A DNA stretch of 16,717 nt from assembly GCA_945890595.1 (NCBI GenBank), contig CAMDCQ010000031.1:1-16717 (forward strand), written 5' to 3'. Below the pieces are notes generated by a model. It made no database searches. It was not told the origin of the DNA and was given only the letters and a program-made list of their open reading frames with translations. Shown here one piece after another: positions 1 through 6,571 of the stretch. Origin of the DNA: Chitinophaga pinensis (GTDB lineage: Bacteria; Bacteroidota; Bacteroidia; NS11-12g; UBA9320). Positions within the stretch are counted from its first letter, which is position 1. Each line of letters starts with the position of its first letter. The translations under genes were made by a program, and so were the position numbers.

Positions 1-1
1 T

Positions 2-355
2 AGCGGTTTTCATATACCAAGTGATTGCGAGTGGATGTACCTAGAGCACGGACAAGGGATGAGTACTGCAAACCAAGGAGGTGTATTATGGCGTAGTACC
101 GGCGCAGTAGGGAGCGACTTGAGTACACTTACCTCCGGTGGAACCAATATCAGTGGTTTCACTGCTTTGCTTGCCGGCTACCGCAGCACCAATGGCACGT
201 TCACCAGTCGTGGTACGGAAGCGAACTGGTGGTCTTCCTCAAGGCCAAATTCTTTAATTGCTTACTACCGGCGCTTGAGCAGTAGTCAGACTGGCGTGCA
301 ACGCTCCAGCATCAGTATGGCTATCGGCTATTCTGTCCGTTGCCTCAAGGATTAG
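2..355 (+). CDS. FISUMP-domain protein, C-terminal part (5' end outside window)
   Basis: The reading frame is open from the first complete codon at base 2, so the gene begins upstream of the window. The visible 117 residues start with GFHIPSDCEW, run through a GFTALLAGYR segment and a WWSSS segment, and finish with GYSVRCLKD. This order is characteristic of the Fibrobacter succinogenes major paralogous (FISUMP) domain, which is common in surface or secreted lipoproteins of Bacteroidota and whose biochemical role is unknown. The stretch is rich in Ser, Gly and Thr, as usual for the domain. The DNA is GC-rich compared with the genes after it (36 of 60 bases at 181-240). The protein ends at the domain with no sorting tail. 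A terminator follows at 490-524. The upstream ATG at 35 is an internal Met, not the start. Confidence 0.8.
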   Translation, partial: SGFHIPSDCEWMYLEHGQGMSTANQGGVLWRSTGAVGSDLSTLTSGGTNISGFTALLAGYRSTNGTFTSRGTEANWWSSSRPNSLIAYYRRLSSSQTGVQRSSISMAIGYSVRCLKD

Positions 356-489
356 ATACAGTTTAGAGTGGAAAGTTTAAAGTGCGAAAGTTTTGATCTT
401 TTATTTACTTTTTTAGCTTTTCATAACCTAAGCATCTTTCGTTTGTTGCGTAGCTTTTTAGACTTTTACTTTCACGAGAATAAATTCAC

Positions 490-524
490 AAAGCCCTGCC
501 TTTTATAGGGTAGGGCTTTATTTA
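490..524 (+). terminator. Rho-independent terminator after the FISUMP gene
   Basis: AAAGCCCT (490-497) pairs perfectly with AGGGCTTT (512-519). The stem extends inward by a G-T wobble and two C-G pairs around a loop of about eight bases, and the right arm runs into a T-rich stretch (TTTATTT). It lies 135 bases after the stop codon at 355 and is oriented to end that transcript. The stem is nearly symmetrical but the T-tract is only on the right side. Confidence 0.8.
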
Positions 525-558
525 GTAAAAGTACCAAGTTTAAGCATAGAAAGCGATG

Positions 559-577
559 CCCTGAGCGGAGTCGAAGG
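559..577. repeat. Dispersed-repeat-like 19-mer CCCTGAGCGGAGTCGAAGG
   Basis: The motif CCCTGAGCGGAGTCGAAGG is GC-rich and stands out from its AT-rich surroundings. From memory, near-identical short sequences occur many times between genes in Bacteroidota and some other bacteria. Only one copy is present in this window, so its repeat nature is knowledge-based and not shown here. Confidence 0.5.
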
Positions 578-725
578 TAAGGGTGGAAAGTATGAAAGTA
601 AAGCGGTTTTAAGTTTGATTGCTTGGCAAAAGGCTAAATGGTTGGCTGTTGCGGTTTATCAAGTGTTGTGCATCATTAGGAAAAACTACTAGAATTTCGG
701 ATATTTGAATTTTAAAAATAACAAA

Positions 726-968
726 ATGGCAACAGTTGATAAAATAAGAACAGGATTAATTGACAAAATTCTTTCCATTAATGATAAAGATTTTTTAGAA
801 GCACTTGACAAATTAATTTCATCAAGTAAATCTGAATCAGAAATTGTTGAATTGTCTAATGAGCAAAAGATTATGTTGGAAATGAGTGAGGATGACATAA
901 AAAGGGGAAAACTCATTTCTCAAGATGCGATGGATAAAAGAAATCTTGAATGGCTAAACGCACTATAG
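726..968 (+). CDS. Antitoxin of a RelE/ParE-type toxin-antitoxin pair
   Basis: This is a small acidic protein of 80 residues placed directly before a RelE/ParE-like toxin. It has an N-terminal helical part (roughly residues 1-35), a linker rich in Ser and Glu, then LSNEQK at about residues 44-49 and a C-terminal helix ending in EWLNAL. This layout matches the short Bacteroidota antitoxins that wrap around ParE/RelE toxins with their C-terminal half. I see no clear DNA-binding fold, so autoregulation is uncertain. I chose ATG at 726. A TTG at 705 in the same frame would add seven residues with no family resemblance and overlaps a possible promoter motif. The gene overlaps the toxin gene by 19 bases, so translation is probably coupled. 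The DNA is strikingly AT-rich (15 of 60 bases G or C at 781-840). Confidence 0.75.
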   Translation: MATVDKIRTGLIDKILSINDKDFLEALDKLISSSKSESEIVELSNEQKIMLEMSEDDIKRGKLISQDAMDKRNLEWLNAL

Positions 969-1264
969 TTTGGACTAGAACAGCTGACATACAATTCGTG
1001 GGAATTTTAGAGTATTGGGTAAAAAGAAACAAGTCGAACAGATTTTCAAAAAAGTTATTGAAATTAGTTACGGAAAGAACTTTACAAATTTCCGAAAAGC
1101 CATTTATCTATAAAGCAACAGATTTTAAAGACGTGAGAGTAGCTTCGTTAAAGAATTTTAGTACTTGTTACAAAGCCAGTGAGGAACAAATAATAGATAC
1201 CGCATTTTGGGACAATAGACAAAATCCGAAAAAGCTTTTAGAAATAGTAAAGAATGAAAAATAA
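950..1264 (+). CDS. RelE/ParE family toxin
   Basis: This 104-residue basic protein has the short ParE/RelE layout. An N-terminal strand (KRTIVWTRTAD) is followed by a helical pair (IQFVGILEYWVKRNKSNRFSK), a central strand region containing the VRVASLKNF segment, and a C-terminal strand with TAFWDNRQNP. That last piece is highly typical of Bacteroidota toxins in this superfamily. Members either poison DNA gyrase (ParE) or cut ribosome-bound mRNA (RelE); the sequence alone does not tell which. The start ATG at 950 lies inside the antitoxin gene, 19 bases before its stop, which fits coupled translation and a two-gene operon. No truncation is visible, so the pair is probably intact. Confidence 0.8.
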   Translation: MAKRTIVWTRTADIQFVGILEYWVKRNKSNRFSKKLLKLVTERTLQISEKPFIYKATDFKDVRVASLKNFSTCYKASEEQIIDTAFWDNRQNPKKLLEIVKNEK

Positions 1265-1453
1265 CGTTGCACAGTAAAGCACAAAATTAATAGCTTGTTT
1301 TTTGCTTACTCACGAAAATCCTCGCGGATGTTCTTTGTATGTAATTTAAAAACTCAATTGCCTAAACACAGCAACCATAGAAATACAAGCAGTAGAAATC
1401 TTAAAAATCACCGCTGGTCTCATAAAATCATTTAAACTCTAACCACACTTATC

Positions 1454-2833
1454 ATGAAAAAACTTTTAACGTTCTACGTTCTACTTTTAACTAACCTTCT
1501 ACTTTCAACTTTTTACTGCACAGCTCAAGACAGCATTCGCATTAGTGGTCAATTTTTGCACAATACCCGCTTTGCTAAAGTAGTGGTGAGTAAATTTGGT
1601 GTAGGTAGTTTTCCTATTGCCGCAGTTCCTGTTCAAGAGGAAAAATTTAGCCTAACCGCTCCCGGAGATATTGAACCGGGTGTTTATCGCTTTCAATACA
1701 GCCAAACTGCCAATGATTATGTAGATATTATACTAGATGGTAAGGAGAAAGAAATTAGCTTTTCGATAGATGCATTGACAGAAGAAAAAACACCTGCTTT
1801 TATTCTGTCTAAAGAAAATGAACTATGGTATAATTACCAAAATCAAAGCAAAACACAATTGCAGAAGATTGAATTTTTAAACCAGTTTGTAGGGATGTAT
1901 CCAAGTACAAAAGATAAAATTGTATCGCAAGCAAGGCAAGCCATAAAAAAAGAAAAAGAAAATTATGTACAACAAAGAAGCATTTTTTTAAACAAGAATT
2001 CTAATACTTGGGCTGCACTCATGGTACAAAACAAGTCCCATTATTTTACCAACCCAAAGGATGATTGGCGCATACAAAACTTAGAAAAACACCAACATTT
2101 TTGGGATAACGTAAACACTACAAATCCTCAACTTATTAATACACCATTATACACGGAGCTTATTTTAGAATATCTCAAATACTACCTGAATCCTGAGATG
2201 CAATTTAGTGAAGAGGAAATGAACCAAGGTTTAAAAAAATGTGTAAAAACCATCATGCAAAACTTTAGCGGTAATGAGAAAACCCAAAAATTTGCATTAC
2301 AATATATGCAGCTTGGATTTAAAGAAATAGGCAACGAAGAAGTACTGCAATACCTCGATCAAAACTTTCAAGAACTAGCTGTCCAGTGCCAAGATGATAG
2401 TGAAAAGGCTGCATTTGACAAACGGATGGAGGGTTATGCAGCAATGAAAGAAGGCATGCTAGCGCCCAATATAGACTTTGAAAGTACAAATTATAAAGAA
2501 AAAAGTCTTTATGAAATAGATGCAACGCAAATTTTGGTGTTGTTTTGGGCCAGTTGGTGTCCGCATTGTATGGAAGAAATCCCCAAAGTAAACACCTGGG
2601 CAAAAGAACATCCAGAGACGAAAGTAGTAGCTATAAGTTTAGATGATGATAAAGCAGCGTATGAACAAGCGATCAAAGGGTTGCCTAATATGATGCATTA
2701 TACCGATCTAAAAAAGTGGAATGGCCAAGCGGTAAAAGAGTATTATGTATATGGAACTCCCACGTTTGTTTTATTGGATAAAAACAAAAAAATTATTCGG
2801 AAGACCGCATCGCTAGATAGTTTGTTGAAGTAG
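1454..2833 (+). CDS. Exported TlpA-like thioredoxin-fold protein with CPHC active site
   Basis: The protein has 459 residues. Residues 1 to about 25 form a signal peptide (MKKLL start, Leu-rich core, TAQ before the likely cut), so it acts in the periplasm or is envelope-associated. Residues about 27-115 are a beta-rich segment like the N-terminal DUF4369-type domain of Bacteroidota thioredoxins. Residues about 115-340 are mostly helical and Lys/Glu/Gln-rich. Residues about 345-459 are a thioredoxin fold with WCPHC (C369 and C372) and the cis-proline in GTPTF (P436). It should exchange disulfides in exported proteins; the partner is unknown. CPHC resembles the DsbA active site, whereas many TlpA-type proteins carry CxPC. 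The ATG has no Shine-Dalgarno sequence, which is normal here. The DNA encoding the signal peptide is built from a local short repeat. The gene is convergent with murF. Confidence 0.85.
   Translation: MKKLLTFYVLLLTNLLLSTFYCTAQDSIRISGQFLHNTRFAKVVVSKFGVGSFPIAAVPVQEEKFSLTAPGDIEPGVYRFQYSQTANDYVDIILDGKEKEISFSIDALTEEKTPAFILSKENELWYNYQNQSKTQLQKIEFLNQFVGMYPSTKDKIVSQARQAIKKEKENYVQQRSIFLNKNSNTWAALMVQNKSHYFTNPKDDWRIQNLEKHQHFWDNVNTTNPQLINTPLYTELILEYLKYYLNPEMQFSEEEMNQGLKKCVKTIMQNFSGNEKTQKFALQYMQLGFKEIGNEEVLQYLDQNFQELAVQCQDDSEKAAFDKRMEGYAAMKEGMLAPNIDFESTNYKEKSLYEIDATQILVLFWASWCPHCMEEIPKVNTWAKEHPETKVVAISLDDDKAAYEQAIKGLPNMMHYTDLKKWNGQAVKEYYVYGTPTFVLLDKNKKIIRKTASLDSLLK
1461..1516 (+). repeat. Short repeat units inside the signal-peptide coding DNA
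   Basis: Pyrimidine-rich units of the type CTTTTAAC, GTTCTAC and ACTTTCAAC follow one another across codons 3 to about 21 of the thioredoxin-like gene. The string CGTTCTACTTT at 1477-1487 reappears as an exact inverted copy, AAAGTAGAACG, at 2841-2851 just after the stop codon. The pieces also resemble the intergenic repeats at 368-603. Confidence 0.6.
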
Positions 2834-2840
2834 GAAGGGG

Positions 2841-2851
2841 AAAGTAGAACG
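2841..2851 (-). repeat. Inverted 11-base copy of the signal-peptide repeat
   Basis: AAAGTAGAACG, eight bases after the stop of the thioredoxin-like gene, is the exact reverse complement of 1477-1487. The flanking GGGG and the later GAAAAG piece extend the similarity imperfectly. The gene is thus bracketed by inverted copies of the same short element. Confidence 0.5.
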
Positions 2852-2902
2852 CAACTGAAAAGAGTAACGGACAACTTTATTCCCTGAAGACAAGCCTTGT
2901 AC

Positions 2903-4168
2903 TTACAAATAATCCAAAACGCCTTCCATTTTCATACCGCGACTTCCTTTTACCAAGAATGCCGTTTGGGTATAAGTAGCACGTTTTAGTTGACTTCCTA
3001 GTTCTTCCATAGAGGATGGAGTGGTGATGCCGCTGCGCATTGATATGCTGGCAAAATGCTGACCAAGCGTGTAAATGTGGGTAAAACCAAAAGTTGCGGC
3101 CCATTGTAAAAGCTCATCGTGCTCTTGATCAGCTGTAGGTCCCATTTCAAACATGTCACCAAGAATAAGTACTTTTTGCGGTTGTGGCATATTGGCAAAG
3201 TTGCGTATAGCCACTTGCATACTGCTTGGATTGGCATTGTAGGCATCTAGCAAGATCGTGTTGGTGCCTTTTTCGATAAGTTGAGAGCGATTATTATCGG
3301 GATGGTACGCTGCAATTCCTTCTTTTATCTCAGGTAATTCAATGTTGAAATATTCACCAATAGCAACCGCTGTAAGGATGTTGTCTAAATTATAATCTCC
3401 CATAAGTGGAGAAGTAAAGGCCACATTTTTGTAGGTAAATGAGATAGAAGGAACCAGTGAAGTAATAGCGCATTGTTCTTTTGAAAAAAGGATCTTTTTT
3501 TCGATTCCTCGGCTCATTCGGCTAAGCCATTCGTCGTCTTGGTTTACAAACGCAGTACCTTGATGTTTAAGTAGATAATGAAATATTTCACTCTCTTCTT
3601 TGGCTACAGCTTCCAGCGTTCCAAATCCTTCTAAATGTTCCTTCCCGATATTGGTAATTAAGCCAAAATTAGGTTCTGCAATGGTGCAAAGCGCGGCTAT
3701 TTCACCCGGATTGTTGGTGCCCAGCTCAATAACGGCTATCTCGGCATCTTGCGGCATTTGCAATAGGGTGATAGGTACGCCTATATGGTTGTTGAAATTA
3801 CCTTGCGTGCAATGTGTTTTGTATTTTCGATTTAAAACGGCATAAATCAAATTTTTGGTTGTCGTTTTTCCGTTGCTTCCGCATATTCCCAAAACGGGTA
3901 TATCGTAGCACTTACGGTGAAAATTAGCTACTTCTTGCATGAATAAGAGCACATCTGCAACGAAGATGAGTCTGTCATTTTCGCCTATGTTTTCGTCTAT
4001 AACGGCATACGCAGCACCTTTTTCAAGTGCTTGAATGGCAAAGGTATTTCCGTTAAAATTGTCTCCCTTAAGTGCAAAAAAAATGCATCCTGGAGTTATC
4101 GCCCGGCTATCGGTAGTAAATCGAAACTCACTTTCAATGAGCAGATTGTAAAATTTAGTTAAGTTCAC
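2903..4168 (-). CDS. murF: MurF, UDP-MurNAc-tripeptide:D-alanyl-D-alanine ligase
   Basis: MurF joins D-Ala-D-Ala to the UDP-muramoyl tripeptide with ATP, the last cytoplasmic step in building the peptidoglycan pentapeptide precursor. The 421 residues show the three Mur ligase domains. The N-terminal substrate domain carries TTDSR (residues 18-22). The central ATPase has the loop GSNGKTTT (97-104), the GNFNNHIGVP segment and an ELGTNNPGEI segment. The C-terminal domain includes DAYNANPSSM and GDMFEMG and ends in KGSRGMKMEGVLDYL. Length is normal for Bacteroidota. The start is GTG at 4168; no ATG fits better and the N-terminus aligns well with family expectation from there. The gene stands alone on its strand, divergent from the propeller gene by 62 bases. 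Its start codon directly follows a T8 tract and hairpin in the leader. Confidence 0.95.
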   Translation of the reverse strand: MNLTKFYNLLIESEFRFTTDSRAITPGCIFFALKGDNFNGNTFAIQALEKGAAYAVIDENIGENDRLIFVADVLLFMQEVANFHRKCYDIPVLGICGSNGKTTTKNLIYAVLNRKYKTHCTQGNFNNHIGVPITLLQMPQDAEIAVIELGTNNPGEIAALCTIAEPNFGLITNIGKEHLEGFGTLEAVAKEESEIFHYLLKHQGTAFVNQDDEWLSRMSRGIEKKILFSKEQCAITSLVPSISFTYKNVAFTSPLMGDYNLDNILTAVAIGEYFNIELPEIKEGIAAYHPDNNRSQLIEKGTNTILLDAYNANPSSMQVAIRNFANMPQPQKVLILGDMFEMGPTADQEHDELLQWAATFGFTHIYTLGQHFASISMRSGITTPSSMEELGSQLKRATYTQTAFLVKGSRGMKMEGVLDYL

Positions 4169-4193
4169 AAAAAAAAGCTGTTGCTGTGCAACA
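4169..4193 (-). promoter_or_regulatory. Hairpin plus T8 tract in the murF leader
   Basis: Read on the minus strand, TGTTGC (4193-4188) and GCAACA (4184-4179) form a perfect six-base stem with a three-base loop. GC and eight T residues (4176-4169) follow, ending exactly at the GTG start of murF. This is the shape of a small intrinsic terminator, placed where it could act as an attenuator or end antisense transcripts. The same inverted repeat could instead be an operator shared by the two divergent genes. The stem is short, so activity is uncertain. Confidence 0.4.
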
Positions 4194-4208
4194 AAAGTGG
4201 TAATTTAG
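4181..4208 (+). promoter_or_regulatory. Candidate Bacteroidota-type promoter for the propeller gene
   Basis: TTG at 4181-4183 is followed after 17 bases by TAATTTAG at 4201-4208. That is one mismatch from the TAnnTTTG -7 consensus of Bacteroidota, at an acceptable distance from the -33 element. It would start transcription about 15 bases before the ATG at 4231. The -33 element lies inside the inverted repeat 4179-4193. Confidence 0.35.
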
Positions 4209-4230
4209 TCCTCTATAAAAAACCGTTTAT

Positions 4231-6513
4231 ATGAAGAAGTTATACCTACTGTCTATTATAGTGTTATTTGGTTTTAATCTTAAAGCCCAATTATTTGAAA
4301 TCTCGTCGACTCCTGTTTTTAGAGATGAAAACGGCAGTGTATTGAGTTTGGCCTTGGCAGGTGGATTAAATCAACCTCAGTTTTCTCCCTATGATTTTGA
4401 CCAAGATGGTAAGATGGATTTATTTGTTTTTGATAGGACGGGTAATAAAGTGCTGGCTTTTATCGCGGTAACGGTAAAAGGAGTAACGAATTACAGGTAT
4501 GATCCAAGTTATGAAGACTTTTTTCCAAAGGGTCAACAATTTATGCAGTTGCATGATTTTGACGCAGACGGTAAACCCGATTTATGGATGTATTTAGTGG
4601 ATTCTGTAATGCTTTATAAAAACGTATCTACCACGCTGCCTCAATTTGAAGCGGGTAAAGGACTGTTTGCTCTTGATAAGGTTAACTATGTATCATGGAG
4701 CCCAAATAAAAAACTCTCTCAAGTAAATGGATGTATGCCTGCTATTTATGATGTAGATGGAGATTCCGATGTGGACTTTATTACCAACTTAAATAGCATT
4801 GGATCCAAAATTATTTTTAATTGTAACAACAGTATTGAGTTGGGAAATCCCTTGTCTGAAATAGGTTTTACCATTGTAGACAAATGTTACGGCGGGGTAG
4901 ACGAGTTTGGGGCAGATATTATCATAAATGCTACGTGTGATTACTATGAAGCGTATTACAAGCAGAAAAAACATCCAGCTTCTAAGACGTTATTATTTTT
5001 TGATAACGATGGAGATGGTGATAATGATATGTTTTTTGGTTCATCAGAAAGGTCGACAAACCCGGTATACTTTTTAGAAAATGGCAAGAAAGACTTAAAC
5101 TACTACAAAGACACTTTTATTAGCATCGATACCTCATTTTTTTCAATAGCGGATGAGGCTAAAATTCCGATAGCGCCAGCTATGTTTTATATAGACGTAA
5201 ATTTTGACGGGATCAAGGACTTGATTTTAGCGAATAACGAGCAGGACAGAAGATCGTATGCTATTCAAGAAACAGATAATGTTTTATTATTTTTAAATTC
5301 GGGTACAGATGATACGCCAACATTTAACTTGGATAGAACGGATTTTTTAGCAGGAGAAATGATTGACCTAGGGGGTAGAGTGGCTCCAGTATTTGCAGAT
5401 ATAGACGGTGACGGAGACCAAGATCTTATACTGGCCACATCAGGTAATCACGCAGTTACGGGAGACACCACTGATTTTTTGGTGTATTACCAAAATGTGG
5501 GTACATCTACAAGTCCGGATTTTAAGGAGATAAACACTGATTTTATCGCGTTGAAAGCAAAGGAATATAGAGGCATGGTGCCTGCATTTGGCGACTTAGA
5601 CGGTGATGCAGATTTAGATTTACTGCTGGGTAAACAAGACGGAACCATCGCTCATTACGAAAATACAGGGAGTTCTACTAATCCTTCATTTACGCTCAAA
5701 ACGGAAACCTTTTCAAGTATCACCGTGGATGGAAATGCTGCACCTGCGCTGGTAGATATGAATAACGATGGTAAATTGGATATGTTATTGGGTAATTATG
5801 GCGGGACCGTAGTCTACTACACAAATACGGGAACGCTGAAGGCACCAGAATTTACATGGGTAACGGATAGCCTAGGAGGCATTGTGGTGAACGAACTTAT
5901 TACTCAAAGGTTCTTGGGTGATACCAGTTTTTACGACTCTTTGATATACTTCTACTACGGTAATTCTGCACCTCAAATCATTAATTATGAAAACGGTGTA
6001 AGATGTCTTGCCGTGGGTTGCGATGAAGGGAACATTAAGGTATACGATATTCCTTCTGATTTAACGCAAGATTTTGAGGCGATTACTGATTATATGAAAC
6101 GCTCCTATACCGATGAGGTCTATACCAAAGATTGGGGAAAAAATACCTATCCTGCCGTTGCAGACATTACGGGAGACGGAATTTCAGATATGATCATTGG
6201 TAATTCAAGAGGAGGAATACACTTTGTGCAAGGAAAGGAGAAACGTACCAATCGTATTGCAGCACCCGATCCCATCCGTTTCCGCATAGTTCCCAATCCT
6301 ACAAATGACAAATTTGCCGTATACGCTCCCTCTAATGAGCCTTTGCTTTATACCCTTAGCAACCTCAGCGGGCAAGTATTAGCAAGCGGCTCTACGCTTT
6401 CTGGAGTTGCGATAAGCCATGGATTGGCTTTGCCAAATGGGATTTATTTTGTTTCCTTAAAAACCACTTCGCAACAGTTTGCTGCCCAAAAATTGATTAT
6501 AACCAACGAGTAG
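4231..6513 (+). CDS. Secreted VCBS/FG-GAP beta-propeller with type IX sorting domain
   Basis: The protein has 760 residues. A signal peptide (MKKLYLLSIIVLFGFNLKAQ, cut after about residue 20) sends it through Sec. Nine calcium-loop motifs of the DxDxDGxxD type begin near residues 55, 109, 174, 258, 322, 390, 455, 509 and 645. They are mostly followed by hydrophobic strands such as DLILAT or DMLLGN, typical of VCBS/FG-GAP integrin-like propeller blades. Several blades have loops with an ENTGSSTNPSF-type sequence. A gap between 509 and 645 holds at least one degenerate blade (LAVGCDEGNIKVYDI). Residues about 683-760 match the type A type IX secretion tail, with RIVPNPTND, LSNLSGQVL and LPNGIYFVSL. 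The protein should therefore cross the outer membrane by the PorX-controlled type IX system and be released or attached at the surface. Its ligand is unknown; adhesion or sugar binding are guesses. Confidence 0.9.
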   Translation: MKKLYLLSIIVLFGFNLKAQLFEISSTPVFRDENGSVLSLALAGGLNQPQFSPYDFDQDGKMDLFVFDRTGNKVLAFIAVTVKGVTNYRYDPSYEDFFPKGQQFMQLHDFDADGKPDLWMYLVDSVMLYKNVSTTLPQFEAGKGLFALDKVNYVSWSPNKKLSQVNGCMPAIYDVDGDSDVDFITNLNSIGSKIIFNCNNSIELGNPLSEIGFTIVDKCYGGVDEFGADIIINATCDYYEAYYKQKKHPASKTLLFFDNDGDGDNDMFFGSSERSTNPVYFLENGKKDLNYYKDTFISIDTSFFSIADEAKIPIAPAMFYIDVNFDGIKDLILANNEQDRRSYAIQETDNVLLFLNSGTDDTPTFNLDRTDFLAGEMIDLGGRVAPVFADIDGDGDQDLILATSGNHAVTGDTTDFLVYYQNVGTSTSPDFKEINTDFIALKAKEYRGMVPAFGDLDGDADLDLLLGKQDGTIAHYENTGSSTNPSFTLKTETFSSITVDGNAAPALVDMNNDGKLDMLLGNYGGTVVYYTNTGTLKAPEFTWVTDSLGGIVVNELITQRFLGDTSFYDSLIYFYYGNSAPQIINYENGVRCLAVGCDEGNIKVYDIPSDLTQDFEAITDYMKRSYTDEVYTKDWGKNTYPAVADITGDGISDMIIGNSRGGIHFVQGKEKRTNRIAAPDPIRFRIVPNPTNDKFAVYAPSNEPLLYTLSNLSGQVLASGSTLSGVAISHGLALPNGIYFVSLKTTSQQFAAQKLIITNE

Positions 6514-6518
6514 ATTTA

Positions 6519-6553
6519 TGCGTACAAAGCCCATCGTACGTACTTAAATTTAA
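6519..6553. repeat. Abutting palindromes between the propeller and reductase genes
   Basis: GTACGTAC (6536-6543) and TTAAATTTAA (6544-6553) are perfect palindromes of eight and ten bases with no spacing between them. In addition, TGCGTAC (6519-6525) can pair with GTACGTA (6536-6542) through one G-T wobble. The region lies 6 bases after the upstream stop and 18 bases before the TTG start of the reductase gene. It may be an operator or a weak transcript end; no strong T-tract follows. Confidence 0.4.
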
Positions 6554-6571
6554 ACGCTAAAACCCAAAATA

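Larger units (their letters stand above)
368..603. repeat. Degenerate AAAGT-type short repeat cluster
   Basis: GTGGAAAGT occurs at 368-376 and 583-591. Each copy is followed by further AAAGT-containing pieces (to about 390 and 603). A pyrimidine-rich inverse form lies at 452-473. Related sequence recurs at 1461-1516 and 2837-2851. The units are imperfect and variable in length, so this is a mosaic and not a tandem array. Confidence 0.5.
356..725. other. Gene-free stretch with terminator and short degenerate repeats
   Basis: I see no convincing gene in these 370 bases. They hold the terminator of the upstream gene (490-524), a 19-base dispersed-repeat-like motif (559-577) and several degenerate purine-rich pieces of the type GTGGAAAGT (368-376 and 583-591), with an inverted pyrimidine counterpart at 452-473. 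The last 50 bases are AT-rich leader sequence of the antitoxin gene. A motif GATATTTG at 700-707 resembles the Bacteroidota -7 element TAnnTTTG with one mismatch, but no -33 element is properly spaced from it. Confidence 0.6.

Noticed and set aside
689..916. Minus-strand frame of 75 codons opposite the antitoxin gene
   Set aside because: It is Leu/Ser-rich, antisense to a well supported antitoxin and has no recognisable domain; a shadow of the AT-rich coding strand.
660..1300. Integron-like attachment sites around the toxin-antitoxin pair (GTTGTGCA near 666 and AACGTTGCACA near 1264)
   Set aside because: The two sites do not form matching core-site pairs or the expected folded structure, and no integrase is present. 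The resemblance is too weak to call.
1274..1311. Possible terminator after the toxin gene (TAAAGC and GCTTA arms)
   Set aside because: Pairing needs a bulge and leaves a short unstable stem; the T-run lies inside the right arm and not after it.
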